Shown piece by piece: positions 47,404 to 56,199 of a DNA stretch of 64,000 nt. The stretch is from Kineosporiaceae bacterium (GTDB lineage Bacteria > Actinomycetota > Actinomycetes > Actinomycetales > Kineosporiaceae), in NCBI GenBank assembly GCA_016713225.1, contig JADJPO010000002.1, forward strand, positions 992,001 through 1,056,000, written 5' to 3'. Made by a program: the position numbers and the translations under genes. The notes below the pieces were generated by a model that made no database searches, was not told the origin of the DNA, and saw only the letters and a list, made by a program, of their open reading frames with translations. Each line of letters starts with the position of its first letter. The first letter of the stretch is position 1.

Positions 47404-48594
47404 GTGGATCTGTTCGAATACCAGGCGCGCGACATGTTCGCCGCCCATGGCGTGCCGGTACTGGATGCCGTCGTCGCCACCACCCCGGAAGAGGCCCGCG
47501 CGGCCGCCGAGCAGCTCGGTGGCGGCACAGTGGTCGTCAAGGCCCAGGTCAAGACAGGCGGTCGTGGCAAGGCGGGCGGCGTCAAGCTCGCCCACAACCC
47601 TGACGAGGCCGCGGCCCGTGCCGGCGAGATCCTGGGCATGGACATCAAGGGCCACACGGTGCATCGGGTGATGATCGCCCAAGGGGCCAAGATCGCCGAG
47701 GAGTACTACTTCTCGGTGCTGCTCGATCGGGCCAACCGCACCTACCTGGCGATGTGCTCGCGTGAGGGCGGCATGGACATCGAGACCCTCGCGGTCGAGC
47801 GTCCCGACGCCCTGGCCAAGGTGCCTGTCGACGCGATCACGGGCATCGACGACGCCAAGGCCGCCGAGATCGTCGCCAAGGCGGGCTTCGAGGGTGACCT
47901 CGCGGCGTCCATCGCCCCGGTGATCGTCAAGCTGTGGGGAGTCTTCGTCGGCGAGGACGCCACGCTGGTCGAGGTCAACCCGCTGGTCAAGACCGAGGAC
48001 GGCGCGATCATCGCGCTCGACGGCAAGGTCTCGCTCGATGCCAACGCGGACTTCCGTCACCCCGACCACGAGCAGTACCACGACCACGGCGCGGCCGACC
48101 CGTTCGAGGCGAGGGCCAAGGCGAAGGGTCTCAACTACGTCAAGCTGGACGGCGAGGTCGGCGTGATCGGCAACGGCGCCGGCCTGGTGATGTCCACCCT
48201 GGACGTCGTTGCGTACGCCGGTGAGGAGTACGGCGTCAAGCCGGCGAACTTCCTCGACCTCGGGGGCGGCTCCAGTGCCCAGGTGATGGCCGACGGGCTC
48301 GAGCTGATCCTTTCCGACCCGCAGGTCAAGAGCGTGTTCGTCAACGTGTTCGGCGGCATCACCTCGTGTGACACGGTGGCGGACGGCATCGTGCAGGCCT
48401 TCGAGCTGCTCGCCTCGCACGGCTCGGCGGTCACCCACCCGCTGGTGCTGCGGTTGGACGGCAACAACGCCGACGTGGCGCGGCAGATCCTCGACGGGGC
48501 GAACCTGCCCAACGTGGAGCTCTTGGACACGATGGACGGCGCCGCGCACCGCGCCGCCGAACTGGCCTCGATCGAGATCAGCAAGGGAGCCTGA
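47404..48594 (+). CDS. sucC: Succinyl-CoA synthetase beta subunit
   Basis: SucC (396 residues) forms the ADP- or GDP-forming succinyl-CoA synthetase of the TCA cycle with SucD. The N-terminal ATP-grasp domain begins MDLFEYQARDMFAAHGVPV and includes QVKTGGRGKAGGVKLA. The C-terminal CoA-ligase half has FLDLGGGSSAQVMADG and VFVNVFGGITSCD. Length and motifs are those of a complete subunit. GTG 47404 has GAGG seven bases upstream. The gap to sucD is two bases, so the subunits are co-translated. Confidence 0.97.
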   Translation: MDLFEYQARDMFAAHGVPVLDAVVATTPEEARAAAEQLGGGTVVVKAQVKTGGRGKAGGVKLAHNPDEAAARAGEILGMDIKGHTVHRVMIAQGAKIAEEYYFSVLLDRANRTYLAMCSREGGMDIETLAVERPDALAKVPVDAITGIDDAKAAEIVAKAGFEGDLAASIAPVIVKLWGVFVGEDATLVEVNPLVKTEDGAIIALDGKVSLDANADFRHPDHEQYHDHGAADPFEARAKAKGLNYVKLDGEVGVIGNGAGLVMSTLDVVAYAGEEYGVKPANFLDLGGGSSAQVMADGLELILSDPQVKSVFVNVFGGITSCDTVADGIVQAFELLASHGSAVTHPLVLRLDGNNADVARQILDGANLPNVELLDTMDGAAHRAAELASIEISKGA

Positions 48595-48596
48595 CC

Positions 48597-49487
48597 GTGG
48601 CGATTTTTCTCGACAGCAACAGCCGGGTGATCGTCCAGGGGATGACCGGCTCCGAGGGGCGCAAGCACACCCAGCGGATGATCAACTTCGGCACCAAGGT
48701 CGTTGGTGGAGTAACCCCCGGCAAGGCCGGTCAGAGTGTGGAGTTCGACGACGGCGTGAAGGTGCCGGTGTTCGGGTCGGTGGCCGAGGCCGTCGAGGCC
48801 ACCGGCGCGAACGTGAGCGTGATCTTCGTGCCCGCCAAGTTCACCAAGGCCGCCGTGCACGAGGCGGTCGACGCCAAGATCCCGCTCGGCGTGGTGATCA
48901 CCGAGGGTGTCGCGGTGCACGACAGCGCCGAGTTCTTCCAGTACGCGCAGAACTCGGGTACCACGCGGCTGATCGGCCCGAACTGCCCCGGCATCATCTC
49001 GCCCGGGCAGTCCAACGCCGGCATCATCCCGGCCAACATCACCAAGCGTGGCCCGATCGGCCTGGTCAGCAAGTCCGGCACGCTGACCTATCAGATGATG
49101 TACGAGCTGCGGGACATCGGCTTCACCACCGGTGTCGGTATCGGTGGTGACCCGGTCATCGGGACGACGCACATCGACTGCCTGGCGGCATTCGAGGCCG
49201 ACCCCGACACCAAGGCCATCGTGATGATCGGCGAGATCGGCGGTGACGCCGAAGAGCGCGCCGCCGACTACATCAAGGCCCACATCACCAAGCCGGTGGT
49301 GGGCTACGTGGCCGGGTTCACCGCTCCCGAGGGCAAGACCATGGGCCACGCCGGCGCCATCGTGTCGGGTTCCTCGGGTACGGCCCAGGCCAAGAAGGAG
49401 GCCCTCGAGGCGGTCGGGGTCAAGGTCGGCAAGACGCCGTCCGAGACTGCGGTGCTGATGCGCGAGATCATCACCTCGCTCGGCTGA
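48597..49487 (+). CDS. sucD: Succinyl-CoA synthetase alpha subunit
   Basis: The 296-residue alpha subunit binds CoA and carries the phosphohistidine intermediate His251 in TMGHAGAIVSG. The N-terminal CoA-binding domain has GMTGSEGRKHTQRM, and GPNCPGIISPGQ occurs mid-protein. All match the family without change. It begins at GTG 48597, two bases after sucC. A convergent repeat element (49510-49616) follows and probably ends the operon. Confidence 0.97.
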   Translation: MAIFLDSNSRVIVQGMTGSEGRKHTQRMINFGTKVVGGVTPGKAGQSVEFDDGVKVPVFGSVAEAVEATGANVSVIFVPAKFTKAAVHEAVDAKIPLGVVITEGVAVHDSAEFFQYAQNSGTTRLIGPNCPGIISPGQSNAGIIPANITKRGPIGLVSKSGTLTYQMMYELRDIGFTTGVGIGGDPVIGTTHIDCLAAFEADPDTKAIVMIGEIGGDAEERAADYIKAHITKPVVGYVAGFTAPEGKTMGHAGAIVSGSSGTAQAKKEALEAVGVKVGKTPSETAVLMREIITSLG

Positions 49488-49509
49488 GCCCGCACCAACC
49501 CGCTCCAGC

Positions 49510-49616
49510 ACCAAACCCGCTCATGCTCCGCAGCGGTGGATCTCAGGGGGTGAAATGCCCTGAAATGTCCACTCGCTGCGGAGCATGAGCCGTTTGCTGC
49601 GGAGCATGAGCGGGTT
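49510..49616. repeat. Intergenic inverted-repeat element, copy B
   Basis: This is related to copy A at 9728-9841. The left arm starting at 49510 (ACCAAACCCGCTCATGCTC and on) is complementary to the right arm ending at 49616 over 18 bases, with an inner direct copy GCTGCGGAGCATGAGC at 49575-49590. The middle differs from copy A but keeps a GAAATG core. It lies between convergent sucD and the DJ-1 gene, so both copies occupy the same type of site. Confidence 0.85.
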
Positions 49617-49630
49617 GGGAGGGTGTGGCT

Positions 49631-50242
49631 TCAGGGCAGGTAGTGCTCGGGTGGGGGTAGTTCGTACTGCAGGGCGCGGGTGGCGGCCGCGGTGGCCTGG
49701 GGTCCGTAGTAGCGGCCGAGCAGGTGGATGGCGACGTCGAGGCTGCACGCCGGGGCGCCGCCGGTGACGATGTCGCCGTCGTCCACGACGCGGGCCCGGA
49801 CCACCTGGGCGCCGGCGGCCGACAACTCCTCGACAGCCCGGGGATTCGTGGTGGCGCGGCGTCCGGCCAGGATGCCGGACGCCGCCAGCAGCAGGGCGCC
49901 GGTGCACACCGAGGCGATCACGGTGCCGCGGGCGTGGCGTTCGGCCAGCGCCTGGGGTAACTCGCCTCGCACGGCCTGCCCCCAGGCGCCTTCGGCCGAG
50001 CGATCGAGCCAGCCACCGCCGGGCACGATCAGCACGTCCGGCCGCTGCGACAGCGCTGCCTGAGAACGGATCACCGCCCCGTGATCGGCCCGGACCTCGC
50101 GGGCGCCGTCGAGCGTCACCAACCGCACGGTCAGGTCCTCGATCAGGCTCGCGGCGCCGGACAACACCTCCCAGGCGCCGAGTGCGTCGAGTTCGTCGAA
50201 TCCATCGAAGAGAACGATCTCCATGTCCATACCCAGCAGCAT
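49631..50242 (-). CDS. DJ-1/PfpI family protein
   Basis: This 203-residue protein of the DJ-1/PfpI superfamily has VLFDGFDELDALG near the start, LIVPGGGWLD mid-protein, and the nucleophile elbow SVCTGALLLAASG (Cys about residue 117), followed by GRRATTN. These proteins act as chaperones, deglycases or hydratases. The GlxA-type gene transcribed divergently carries the same fold as its N-terminal domain, so this may be its partner. ATG 50242 has GAGGG six bases upstream; ATG 50230 is an alternative without a ribosome site. Confidence 0.82.
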   Translation of the reverse strand: MLLGMDMEIVLFDGFDELDALGAWEVLSGAASLIEDLTVRLVTLDGAREVRADHGAVIRSQAALSQRPDVLIVPGGGWLDRSAEGAWGQAVRGELPQALAERHARGTVIASVCTGALLLAASGILAGRRATTNPRAVEELSAAGAQVVRARVVDDGDIVTGGAPACSLDVAIHLLGRYYGPQATAAATRALQYELPPPEHYLP

Positions 50243-50313
50243 TGCCCGCCCTCGGTCTTGTCGACGAGTGGCTGGATCGACGTCATTCGATGGATTACTG
50301 CCACATCTCGAGC

Positions 50314-50319
50314 TAGCTT
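50314..50319 (+). promoter_or_regulatory. -10 element of leaderless promoter for the GlxA-type regulator
   Basis: TAGCTT is followed by seven bases and ATG 50327. Confidence 0.5.
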
Positions 50320-50326
50320 GAGCTCC

Positions 50327-51268
50327 ATGGTGCACCGGGTTGTGGGGCTGCTGACCGGCGAGGTGGTGACCTTCGATCTGGCGATCGCCGACCAAGTGTT
50401 CGGCGAGACACCCGGCTACTCGTGGACCGTCTGCACCGACGTCCCCGGAATGCTGCCGACCGAGACCGGACTGCAACTGCGGGTCGACCGTGGCCTGGGC
50501 GCGCTGCGCTCGGCCGACACGATCGTCGTCCCCGGCCTCGGCCGGAGCGGTTGGCCGGTGCCCGAACCGGAGCTCGCGGCGCTGCGCCGGGCGGCGGCGC
50601 GCGGCGTCCGGCTGGTGTCGATCTGTACCGGTGCCTTCGTGCTGGCCGCGGCGGGGGTGCTCGACGGCCGTCGGGCCACCACGCATTGGCGATATGCAGC
50701 GCGGCTGCAGCGTGAGTTCCCGCTGGTCGAGGTCGACCCCGACGTGCTCTTCGTGGACGACGGACAGGTGCTCACCTCGGCAGGTTTGGCCGCCGGGCTC
50801 GACCTGTGCCTGCACGTCGTGCGTCGCGATCGGGGGGCAGCGGCGGCCACGGCGCTGGCTCGTCACCTGGTGGTGGCCCCGCACCGGGCCGGCGGCCAGG
50901 CCCAGTTCATCGAACGACCGGTACCCGATGAGCCGGACGCCGGGCTGGCGGCCACGCGGGAGTGGGTGCTGCAGCGGCTGGCCGAGCCCTGGAGCGTCGA
51001 GCGGTTGGCCCGGCACGCTCGGTGTAGCTCGCGGACCTTCGCTCGGCGGTTCCGGGCAGAGACCGGGACGACGCCGGCCCAGTGGCTGATCGGGCAACGG
51101 GTCGCCGAGGCGCAGCGATTGCTGGAGCTGACGGACCTACCCGTCGAGCAGGTGGCCGACCGGGTGGGATTCGGTGCCGGGGTGACACTGCGCCAGCACT
51201 TCGTCAGGGCGCTCGGGGTCTCACCGACGGCCTACCGCACGACCTTTCGCGGCACGGCCGGACGATGA
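50327..51268 (+). CDS. GlxA-family transcriptional regulator (DJ-1 domain plus AraC helix-turn-helix)
   Basis: The 313-residue protein has an N-terminal DJ-1/PfpI-like domain (about residues 1-190, with VSICTGAFVLAAAG and GRRATTHW). A C-terminal AraC/XylS domain with two helix-turn-helix motifs (about 215-310) follows, with SVERLARHARCSSRTFARRFRAETG then VEQVADRVGFGAGVTLRQHF. GlxA-type regulators usually respond to small molecules such as amines or aldehydes. It is divergent from a second DJ-1 gene, a regulator-plus-enzyme layout. The leaderless hexamer fixes the start. Confidence 0.87.
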   Translation: MVHRVVGLLTGEVVTFDLAIADQVFGETPGYSWTVCTDVPGMLPTETGLQLRVDRGLGALRSADTIVVPGLGRSGWPVPEPELAALRRAAARGVRLVSICTGAFVLAAAGVLDGRRATTHWRYAARLQREFPLVEVDPDVLFVDDGQVLTSAGLAAGLDLCLHVVRRDRGAAAATALARHLVVAPHRAGGQAQFIERPVPDEPDAGLAATREWVLQRLAEPWSVERLARHARCSSRTFARRFRAETGTTPAQWLIGQRVAEAQRLLELTDLPVEQVADRVGFGAGVTLRQHFVRALGVSPTAYRTTFRGTAGR

Positions 51269-51274
51269 GCAGCC

Positions 51275-51961
51275 TCAGGGGAGGTACTGCTCGGCGAGGT
51301 AGGTCACCCAGCCGCGGTCCTTGCCGTCGTGCTTCAACCACACATGGGTCTTGGTGCCCGAGGCCTTCGCTCGGGCGAAACCGTCGAGGAGCCGGGCGGC
51401 GTCCGCGGGTTGCGGTGGGTCGGTCTGCCCGATCATCGGGCCGAGGAAGATCGGGGTCCCGGGCGCCAGGGTGAAGGTGTAGATCCGGGGCGACTGGTTG
51501 GCGATGGCGTACTCGGCGGGCTCGAGGTCGGGGTGCTTCTTGTAGTAGTCGGCTGCCTTGGCGCCGACGTAGAAGGTGAGCCGGTCAACGGTGATCACGA
51601 TGGCATCGCCGGTGGAGCGCTTGACCGACTTCAGCTCCGACAACTCCAGGGCCTTGTCATCCCACGGCTTCTCGACCAGTGTCGCCGGCTCGGCGGGCGG
51701 CGGCGACGCCGACGGTGACGGGCTGCGGGTCACCGATCCGGACGGCGAGACCGAGGCGGGTGCGGCCGAGGCCGAGGTGGTGGAGGCGCCCGCGGCCGCG
51801 GCCACCGTGCGCGGTGCCGGCGGTCGCACCACCGTCATGACGCCCCCGGCGAGCACGCCGGAGGCCACCGCCCCCGCCAGCCAAAACCCGATCGTGCGCC
51901 GGCTGGGACCCGTCGAGGCGCCGGGAGAGGTCGATCCACCGCCTGAGTTCACGGTGCGCAT
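51275..51961 (-). CDS. Membrane-anchored or secreted hypothetical protein
   Basis: This 228-residue protein has one N-terminal hydrophobic helix (about residues 24-45, WLAGAVASGVLAGGVMTVV) and a Ser/Ala/Pro linker. A C-terminal domain of about 130 residues follows, with ELSELKSVKRSTGDAIVITVDRLTF and VWLKHDGKDRGWVTYLAEQYLP. It is not a family I recognise; the domain should lie outside the cell. The start is uncertain: ATG 51961 is chosen, while ATG 52036 would extend the protein right up to the divergent DUF6350 gene. It converges with the GlxA-type gene. Confidence 0.65.
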   Translation of the reverse strand: MRTVNSGGGSTSPGASTGPSRRTIGFWLAGAVASGVLAGGVMTVVRPPAPRTVAAAAGASTTSASAAPASVSPSGSVTRSPSPSASPPPAEPATLVEKPWDDKALELSELKSVKRSTGDAIVITVDRLTFYVGAKAADYYKKHPDLEPAEYAIANQSPRIYTFTLAPGTPIFLGPMIGQTDPPQPADAARLLDGFARAKASGTKTHVWLKHDGKDRGWVTYLAEQYLP

Positions 51962-52042
51962 CCTGCCGGACGCCGTGGGCTGTGTCCCGCTCGTCGGCGC
52001 GTCGCGCGCAGCCGGGGCTGCCGCCCGGGTGAGCATGAACGG

Positions 52043-53383
52043 ATGAACCCCGCCCGCACCACCGCACCGCCCGCCACCGGCTCGGCCACCCCCGGCCTGT
52101 CGGTGGCGGGGGTCGCGGTGCTGCCGATGGCCCCGGTGGCCGGGGCGTTGGCCGCCGCGCAGGCCGCGGCGGCGTCGTTGGCCGTCGTCCTGGTGCCGGT
52201 GGTGCTCACCTGGGTGGCCAGTGGGGGCGGTTCGGCATCCTGGGTCGAGGTGGTGCAGGTCGGTACGGCGCTGTGGCTGCTGGCCCAGCACACCGGTCTG
52301 GCCGTGACCGGTGGGCATCTCGGTCTGGTTCCACTCGGCACCGCGGTGGTGCCGCTACTGGCCTGCTCGTACGCCGGGATGCGGCTCGCCCGCAGCCTGG
52401 ACCCCAAGGCCGACAAGATCGCTGCCGGGGCCAGCCGGGCACGGCCCTCAGCGGCCCCCCGCAGCGCACTGATCACCATGGCGCTGACCCACGGCGCCCT
52501 CGGGGCATTGGCAGCCACGGTGTCGGTGACCGACCTGGCCCGTCCGATCCTGTGGCAGGCCACGCTCGCCACGACCCTCGTCGCGGCTGCGGGGGGCGCT
52601 CTGGGCAGTCTCGGATACGCCCACGGGGGCACGTTGCGGGCCGGTCTGGCCGCGCTCGCCGATGCCCTGCCCGACCACGCCCGGCGCTATCTGACGCCGA
52701 TCGGCGCCACGGTGGCCCTCCAGCTCCTCGCCGGCCTGGTCGCGGTCGGGGTGGCACTGGTCCTGGGCGCCGGTCGGGTGGCCGACCTGTACGGAGCTCT
52801 CGGCGGTGGTGTGTTCGGCGCGGTCATGGTGACCCTGCTGCAGCTGCTGTTGCTGCCCAACCTGGCCATCTGGGCGGCCAGCGCGCTGGCCGGGCCGGGG
52901 TTCGCCGTCGGCGTCGGCACCGAGGTGTCCCCGCTGACCAGCACGTTGGGGCCGCTGCCCGCGGTCCCGGCGCTGGGCGCTCTGCCGGACCCCGGGCCGA
53001 TGCCCGGATTCGCGGTCGCGGTGGTGGTGTGCGGCGTGTTGGCCGGTGCCGTCGGGGGGCTGTTCCTGTGGCGCGAGGGTGAGCTGGAGCGGCGCTCACC
53101 GCTGCTGGATGGTCTGCAGGACCTCGTGCTGCTCGCGTTCGGCAGCGGCGTGGTGTTCGGCGTCCTCGCCTGGCTCAGCGGGGGACCGGCCGGACCGGGT
53201 CGGATGAGCCAGGTCGGCCCCACGCCCTGGCTGGTGGCCGGGGTCTTCGCGATCGAGGTGATGATCGGGGCAGCGGTGATGCTGGTGATCGGGCAGCTGG
53301 CACCGCGACTGGTCAGTGGGTTGGCCAGTGGCCTGGCCGGTGCGTTGCCCGGCCGCCGGGGTGGATATCGTCGGGACTCGTGA
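52043..53383 (+). CDS. DUF6350 polytopic membrane protein (PerM-like context)
   Basis: The 446-residue protein has about ten hydrophobic helices and the DUF6350 pattern, which in actinobacteria lies directly upstream of purN. That neighbourhood resembles mycobacterial PerM, an integral membrane protein linked to cell division and persistence. Long Ala/Gly-rich helices and few charged loops give no catalytic motif. Its stop overlaps the purN start (GTGA), so it is coupled to purine synthesis genes although unrelated by function. Assignment rests on context and family. Confidence 0.78.
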   Translation: MNPARTTAPPATGSATPGLSVAGVAVLPMAPVAGALAAAQAAAASLAVVLVPVVLTWVASGGGSASWVEVVQVGTALWLLAQHTGLAVTGGHLGLVPLGTAVVPLLACSYAGMRLARSLDPKADKIAAGASRARPSAAPRSALITMALTHGALGALAATVSVTDLARPILWQATLATTLVAAAGGALGSLGYAHGGTLRAGLAALADALPDHARRYLTPIGATVALQLLAGLVAVGVALVLGAGRVADLYGALGGGVFGAVMVTLLQLLLLPNLAIWAASALAGPGFAVGVGTEVSPLTSTLGPLPAVPALGALPDPGPMPGFAVAVVVCGVLAGAVGGLFLWREGELERRSPLLDGLQDLVLLAFGSGVVFGVLAWLSGGPAGPGRMSQVGPTPWLVAGVFAIEVMIGAAVMLVIGQLAPRLVSGLASGLAGALPGRRGGYRRDS

Positions 53384-54000
53384 GCCGTCCCGCGCGCGTC
53401 GTCGTCCTGGTCTCCGGATCGGGAACCCTGTTGCAGGCCCTGCTGGACGACGCCTGTGCTGCGGGGGAGTCCGCGCCGTTCGGCGTCGCGGCGGTGATCA
53501 GCGATCGGGACGACGCCTACGGCCTGCAGCGGGCACGGGACGCGGGGGTGCCCACGGCCGTGGTGCGTCCGGGCGACTTCCCCGACCGGGCGACCTGGGA
53601 CCTGGCGGTGGCCAAGGCGGTCGAGGTGTTCACCCCCGATCTGGTGGTGTTGGCCGGTTTCATGCGGCTGCTGGGTGAGGCCTACCTGAGCCGGTTCGCC
53701 GATCGCACCATCAACTCACATCCGGCCCTGTTGCCCGCCTTCCCGGGGGCACATGCCGTCCGCGACGCGCTGGCGTACGGCGTCACGGTGACCGGCACCA
53801 GCGTGATCCTGCTGGACGCCGGGGTGGACTCCGGGCCGGTGGTTGCCCAGCGCGCCGTCGAGGTGCTGCCCGGGGACGACGAGGCGAGCCTGCACGAGCG
53901 GATCAAGGTGGTCGAGCGGGAGTTGCTGGTCGAGGTCGTGCGTCGCATGACCGGTGTCGGGTGGAGCGTCGAGGGCAGGAGCGTGCGGTTCGGTGAATGA
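53380..54000 (+). CDS. purN: Phosphoribosylglycinamide formyltransferase
   Basis: PurN (206 residues) transfers the formyl group of 10-formyl-tetrahydrofolate to GAR in step three of purine synthesis. Conserved elements include VLVSGSGTLLQALLD at the phosphate-binding site, GFMRLLGEAYLSRF, and the catalytic NSHPALLPAFPGAHAVRDAL followed by GVTVTGTSVILLDAGVDSGP. Both the Asn-His pair and the Asp are intact. The start is GTG 53380, overlapping the DUF6350 stop. It overlaps purH by eight bases. Confidence 0.95.
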   Translation: MSRPARVVVLVSGSGTLLQALLDDACAAGESAPFGVAAVISDRDDAYGLQRARDAGVPTAVVRPGDFPDRATWDLAVAKAVEVFTPDLVVLAGFMRLLGEAYLSRFADRTINSHPALLPAFPGAHAVRDALAYGVTVTGTSVILLDAGVDSGPVVAQRAVEVLPGDDEASLHERIKVVERELLVEVVRRMTGVGWSVEGRSVRFGE

Positions 54001-55666
54001 GCATTCGGTGAGTGAGGTCTCGGTGTCTGGTGCGGTGTCGGGCGACCTGTCCGGCGACCTGTCCGGTGACAAGGTCGTGATCCGACGGGCGTTGCTGTCG
54101 GTCTACGACAAGACCGGGCTGGAGGACCTCGCCCTCGCGCTGCACGCCGCCGGGGTGGCGCTGGTCTCGACCGGCTCGACGGCTGCCCGGATCGCTGCGG
54201 CCGGGGTGCCGGTGACGGCGGTCGAGGCGCTGACCGGGTTCCCGGAATGTCTGGACGGGCGAGTCAAGACGCTGCACCCGACGGTGCACGCGGGCATTCT
54301 CGCCGACCGCCGGCTGCCCACGCACGTGGCCCAGTTGGCCGAGCTCGGGGTCGAGCCGTTCGACCTGGTGGTCAGCAACCTCTACCCGTTCCGGGCCACC
54401 GTGGCCTCGGGGGCCGGCGTCGACGAGTGCGTCGAGCAGATCGACATCGGCGGCCCGTCGATGGTGCGCGCCGCGGCCAAGAATCACCCGAGTGTCGCCG
54501 TGGTCACCGACCCGGGTGACTACCCGCTGGTGATCGAGGCGTTGGCGGACGGCGGGTTCGACCTGGCCACCCGGCGCCGGCTCGCAGCGCGGGCCTTCGC
54601 ACACACGGCGTCCTACGACACCGCCGTGGCGCAGTGGACGGCGACACACCTGGCCGGTGAGTCCGTCGCGGACGGCGCCTGGCCGGCGTATGCCGGGGTG
54701 GCGTTGGAGCGCGCGGCGGTATTGCGCTACGGCGAGAACCCGCACCAGGCCGCCGCACTGTACGTCGACCAGGCGGTCTCGCCCGGAAGTCCCACGGCCG
54801 CACCGGGTATCGCGCAGGCGACGCAGCTGCACGGCAAGGAGATGTCGTACAACAACTACGTGGACGCCGACGCGGCGCTGCGGGCGGCCTACGATTTCGA
54901 GGCGCCGGCGGTGGCGATCATCAAGCATGCCAATCCGTGTGGCCTCGCCGTGGCCTCACCCGGGGTGGCCGACCCGATCGCCGATGCGCACGCCAAAGCC
55001 CATGAGTGCGACCCGGTCTCGGCATACGGCGGCGTCGTCGCGGCGAACCGTCCGGTCTCGATCGGCATGGCCACGCGGCTGGCGGAGATCTTCACCGAGG
55101 TGGTCATCGCCCCCGGGTTCGAGCCCGAGGCCCTGAACCTGCTGTCGCAGAAGAAGAACGTGCGGTTGCTCGAGCTGGCGGACGGGTACGTCCGGGACGC
55201 GGTCGAGCTGCGTCAGGTGTCCGGCGGCATGCTGGTGCAGGTCAGTGACCGGCTCGATGCGGCCGGCGACGACCCGTCGAGCTGGAGCCTGGCCGCGGGT
55301 GAACCGGCGGACGACGCGACCCTGGCCGAGTTGGCCTTCGCCTGGCGGGCGGTACGCGCGGCCAAGTCGAACGCGATCCTGCTGGCCCGGGACGGCGCCA
55401 CGGTCGGTATCGGCATGGGCCAGGTGAACCGGGTCGACTCCTGCCGGTTGGCCGTCTCCCGGGCCGGTGAGGACCGCGCCCGCGGAGCGGTGGCTGCCTC
55501 CGATGCCTTCTTCCCGTTCGCCGACGGCCTGCAGGTGCTGCTGGACGCCGGGGTGCGCGCCGTCGTCCAGCCGGGTGGGTCGGTGCGTGACGCGGAGGTC
55601 ATCGCGGCAGCCCAGGCGGCCGGGGTCACGATGTACCTGACCGGGGCGCGGCACTTCGCCCACTGA
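53993..55666 (+). CDS. purH: Bifunctional AICAR transformylase/IMP cyclohydrolase
   Basis: PurH (557 residues) catalyses the last two steps of IMP synthesis. The N-terminal IMP cyclohydrolase domain has SVYDKTGLEDLA, STGSTA and FPECLDGRVKTLHP. The C-terminal AICAR transformylase domain has AIIKHANPCGLA and SDAFFPFADGL. The first 26 residues form an extra segment with a 12-base repeat encoding SGDL twice. GTG 53993 gives this extension; GTG 54008 is a possible later start. It overlaps purN and forms an operon with DUF6350 and purN. Confidence 0.95.
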   Translation: MNEHSVSEVSVSGAVSGDLSGDLSGDKVVIRRALLSVYDKTGLEDLALALHAAGVALVSTGSTAARIAAAGVPVTAVEALTGFPECLDGRVKTLHPTVHAGILADRRLPTHVAQLAELGVEPFDLVVSNLYPFRATVASGAGVDECVEQIDIGGPSMVRAAAKNHPSVAVVTDPGDYPLVIEALADGGFDLATRRRLAARAFAHTASYDTAVAQWTATHLAGESVADGAWPAYAGVALERAAVLRYGENPHQAAALYVDQAVSPGSPTAAPGIAQATQLHGKEMSYNNYVDADAALRAAYDFEAPAVAIIKHANPCGLAVASPGVADPIADAHAKAHECDPVSAYGGVVAANRPVSIGMATRLAEIFTEVVIAPGFEPEALNLLSQKKNVRLLELADGYVRDAVELRQVSGGMLVQVSDRLDAAGDDPSSWSLAAGEPADDATLAELAFAWRAVRAAKSNAILLARDGATVGIGMGQVNRVDSCRLAVSRAGEDRARGAVAASDAFFPFADGLQVLLDAGVRAVVQPGGSVRDAEVIAAAQAAGVTMYLTGARHFAH

Positions 55667-55925
55667 CGACGACGGCTGGGTCGCGGCAGATTCCGATTCG
55701 CGGATTGTGTGCGGCAAGAGTGGTGCCATACGCCGACTTCGACCGCACAGAAATCCTGGATTCGGGGGTCCGTGTCGCGATGCACACCTGGGAGAACGCG
55801 GTGACCCGGCACGCGGGTCTACCGCCCCTCCGGGCCGTCTCGCGGGCGGTCCGGTTCGCCGTGTCGGCGACCTCACGCCCAAATGGCAGGATCGTGGCAG
55901 CGAACCATGTCGAACGGGAGTTCCA

Positions 55926-56198
55926 GTGATCCAGTGGGAGGTGCCGCCGACCCGGCGGTTCGCGTTCGTGCTGGTCCTGAGCGTGATGCTGATCTCGGTG
56001 CTCACCGCGGGACTGGGTCACGTGCGCCTCGGTGGCTACCTGTTGGCCCTGGCCATGGCCATGGCCGCGACCATGCGCGCGATGCTGCCCGAGAAGTACT
56101 GCCTGGGTCTGCTGGTGCGCACTCGGACCTTCGACGTGGTCACCGCCGCCACCTTCGCCGTGGCCCTGGTGGCGGCCACGGCTGTGCTACCCGCCTGA
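55926..56198 (+). CDS. DUF3017 small membrane protein
   Basis: This 90-residue protein has three hydrophobic helices (about residues 12-30, 37-55 and 68-88) and the DUF3017 signature with RLGGYLLALAMAMAATMRAMLPEKYCLGLLVRT around the middle, here shown by its core LPEKYCLGLLV. Such proteins commonly lie after purH in actinobacteria; function is unknown. GTG 55926 has GGGAG upstream. The 259 bases between purH and this gene contain no convincing gene. Confidence 0.75.
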   Translation: MIQWEVPPTRRFAFVLVLSVMLISVLTAGLGHVRLGGYLLALAMAMAATMRAMLPEKYCLGLLVRTRTFDVVTAATFAVALVAATAVLPA

Positions 56199-56199
56199 G

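Noticed and set aside
55705..55929. A 74-codon frame ending with a four-base overlap on the DUF3017 start
   Set aside because: It would need a TTG start without a ribosome site, its third positions contain more A/T than neighbours, and the product resembles nothing. The overlap alone is not enough.
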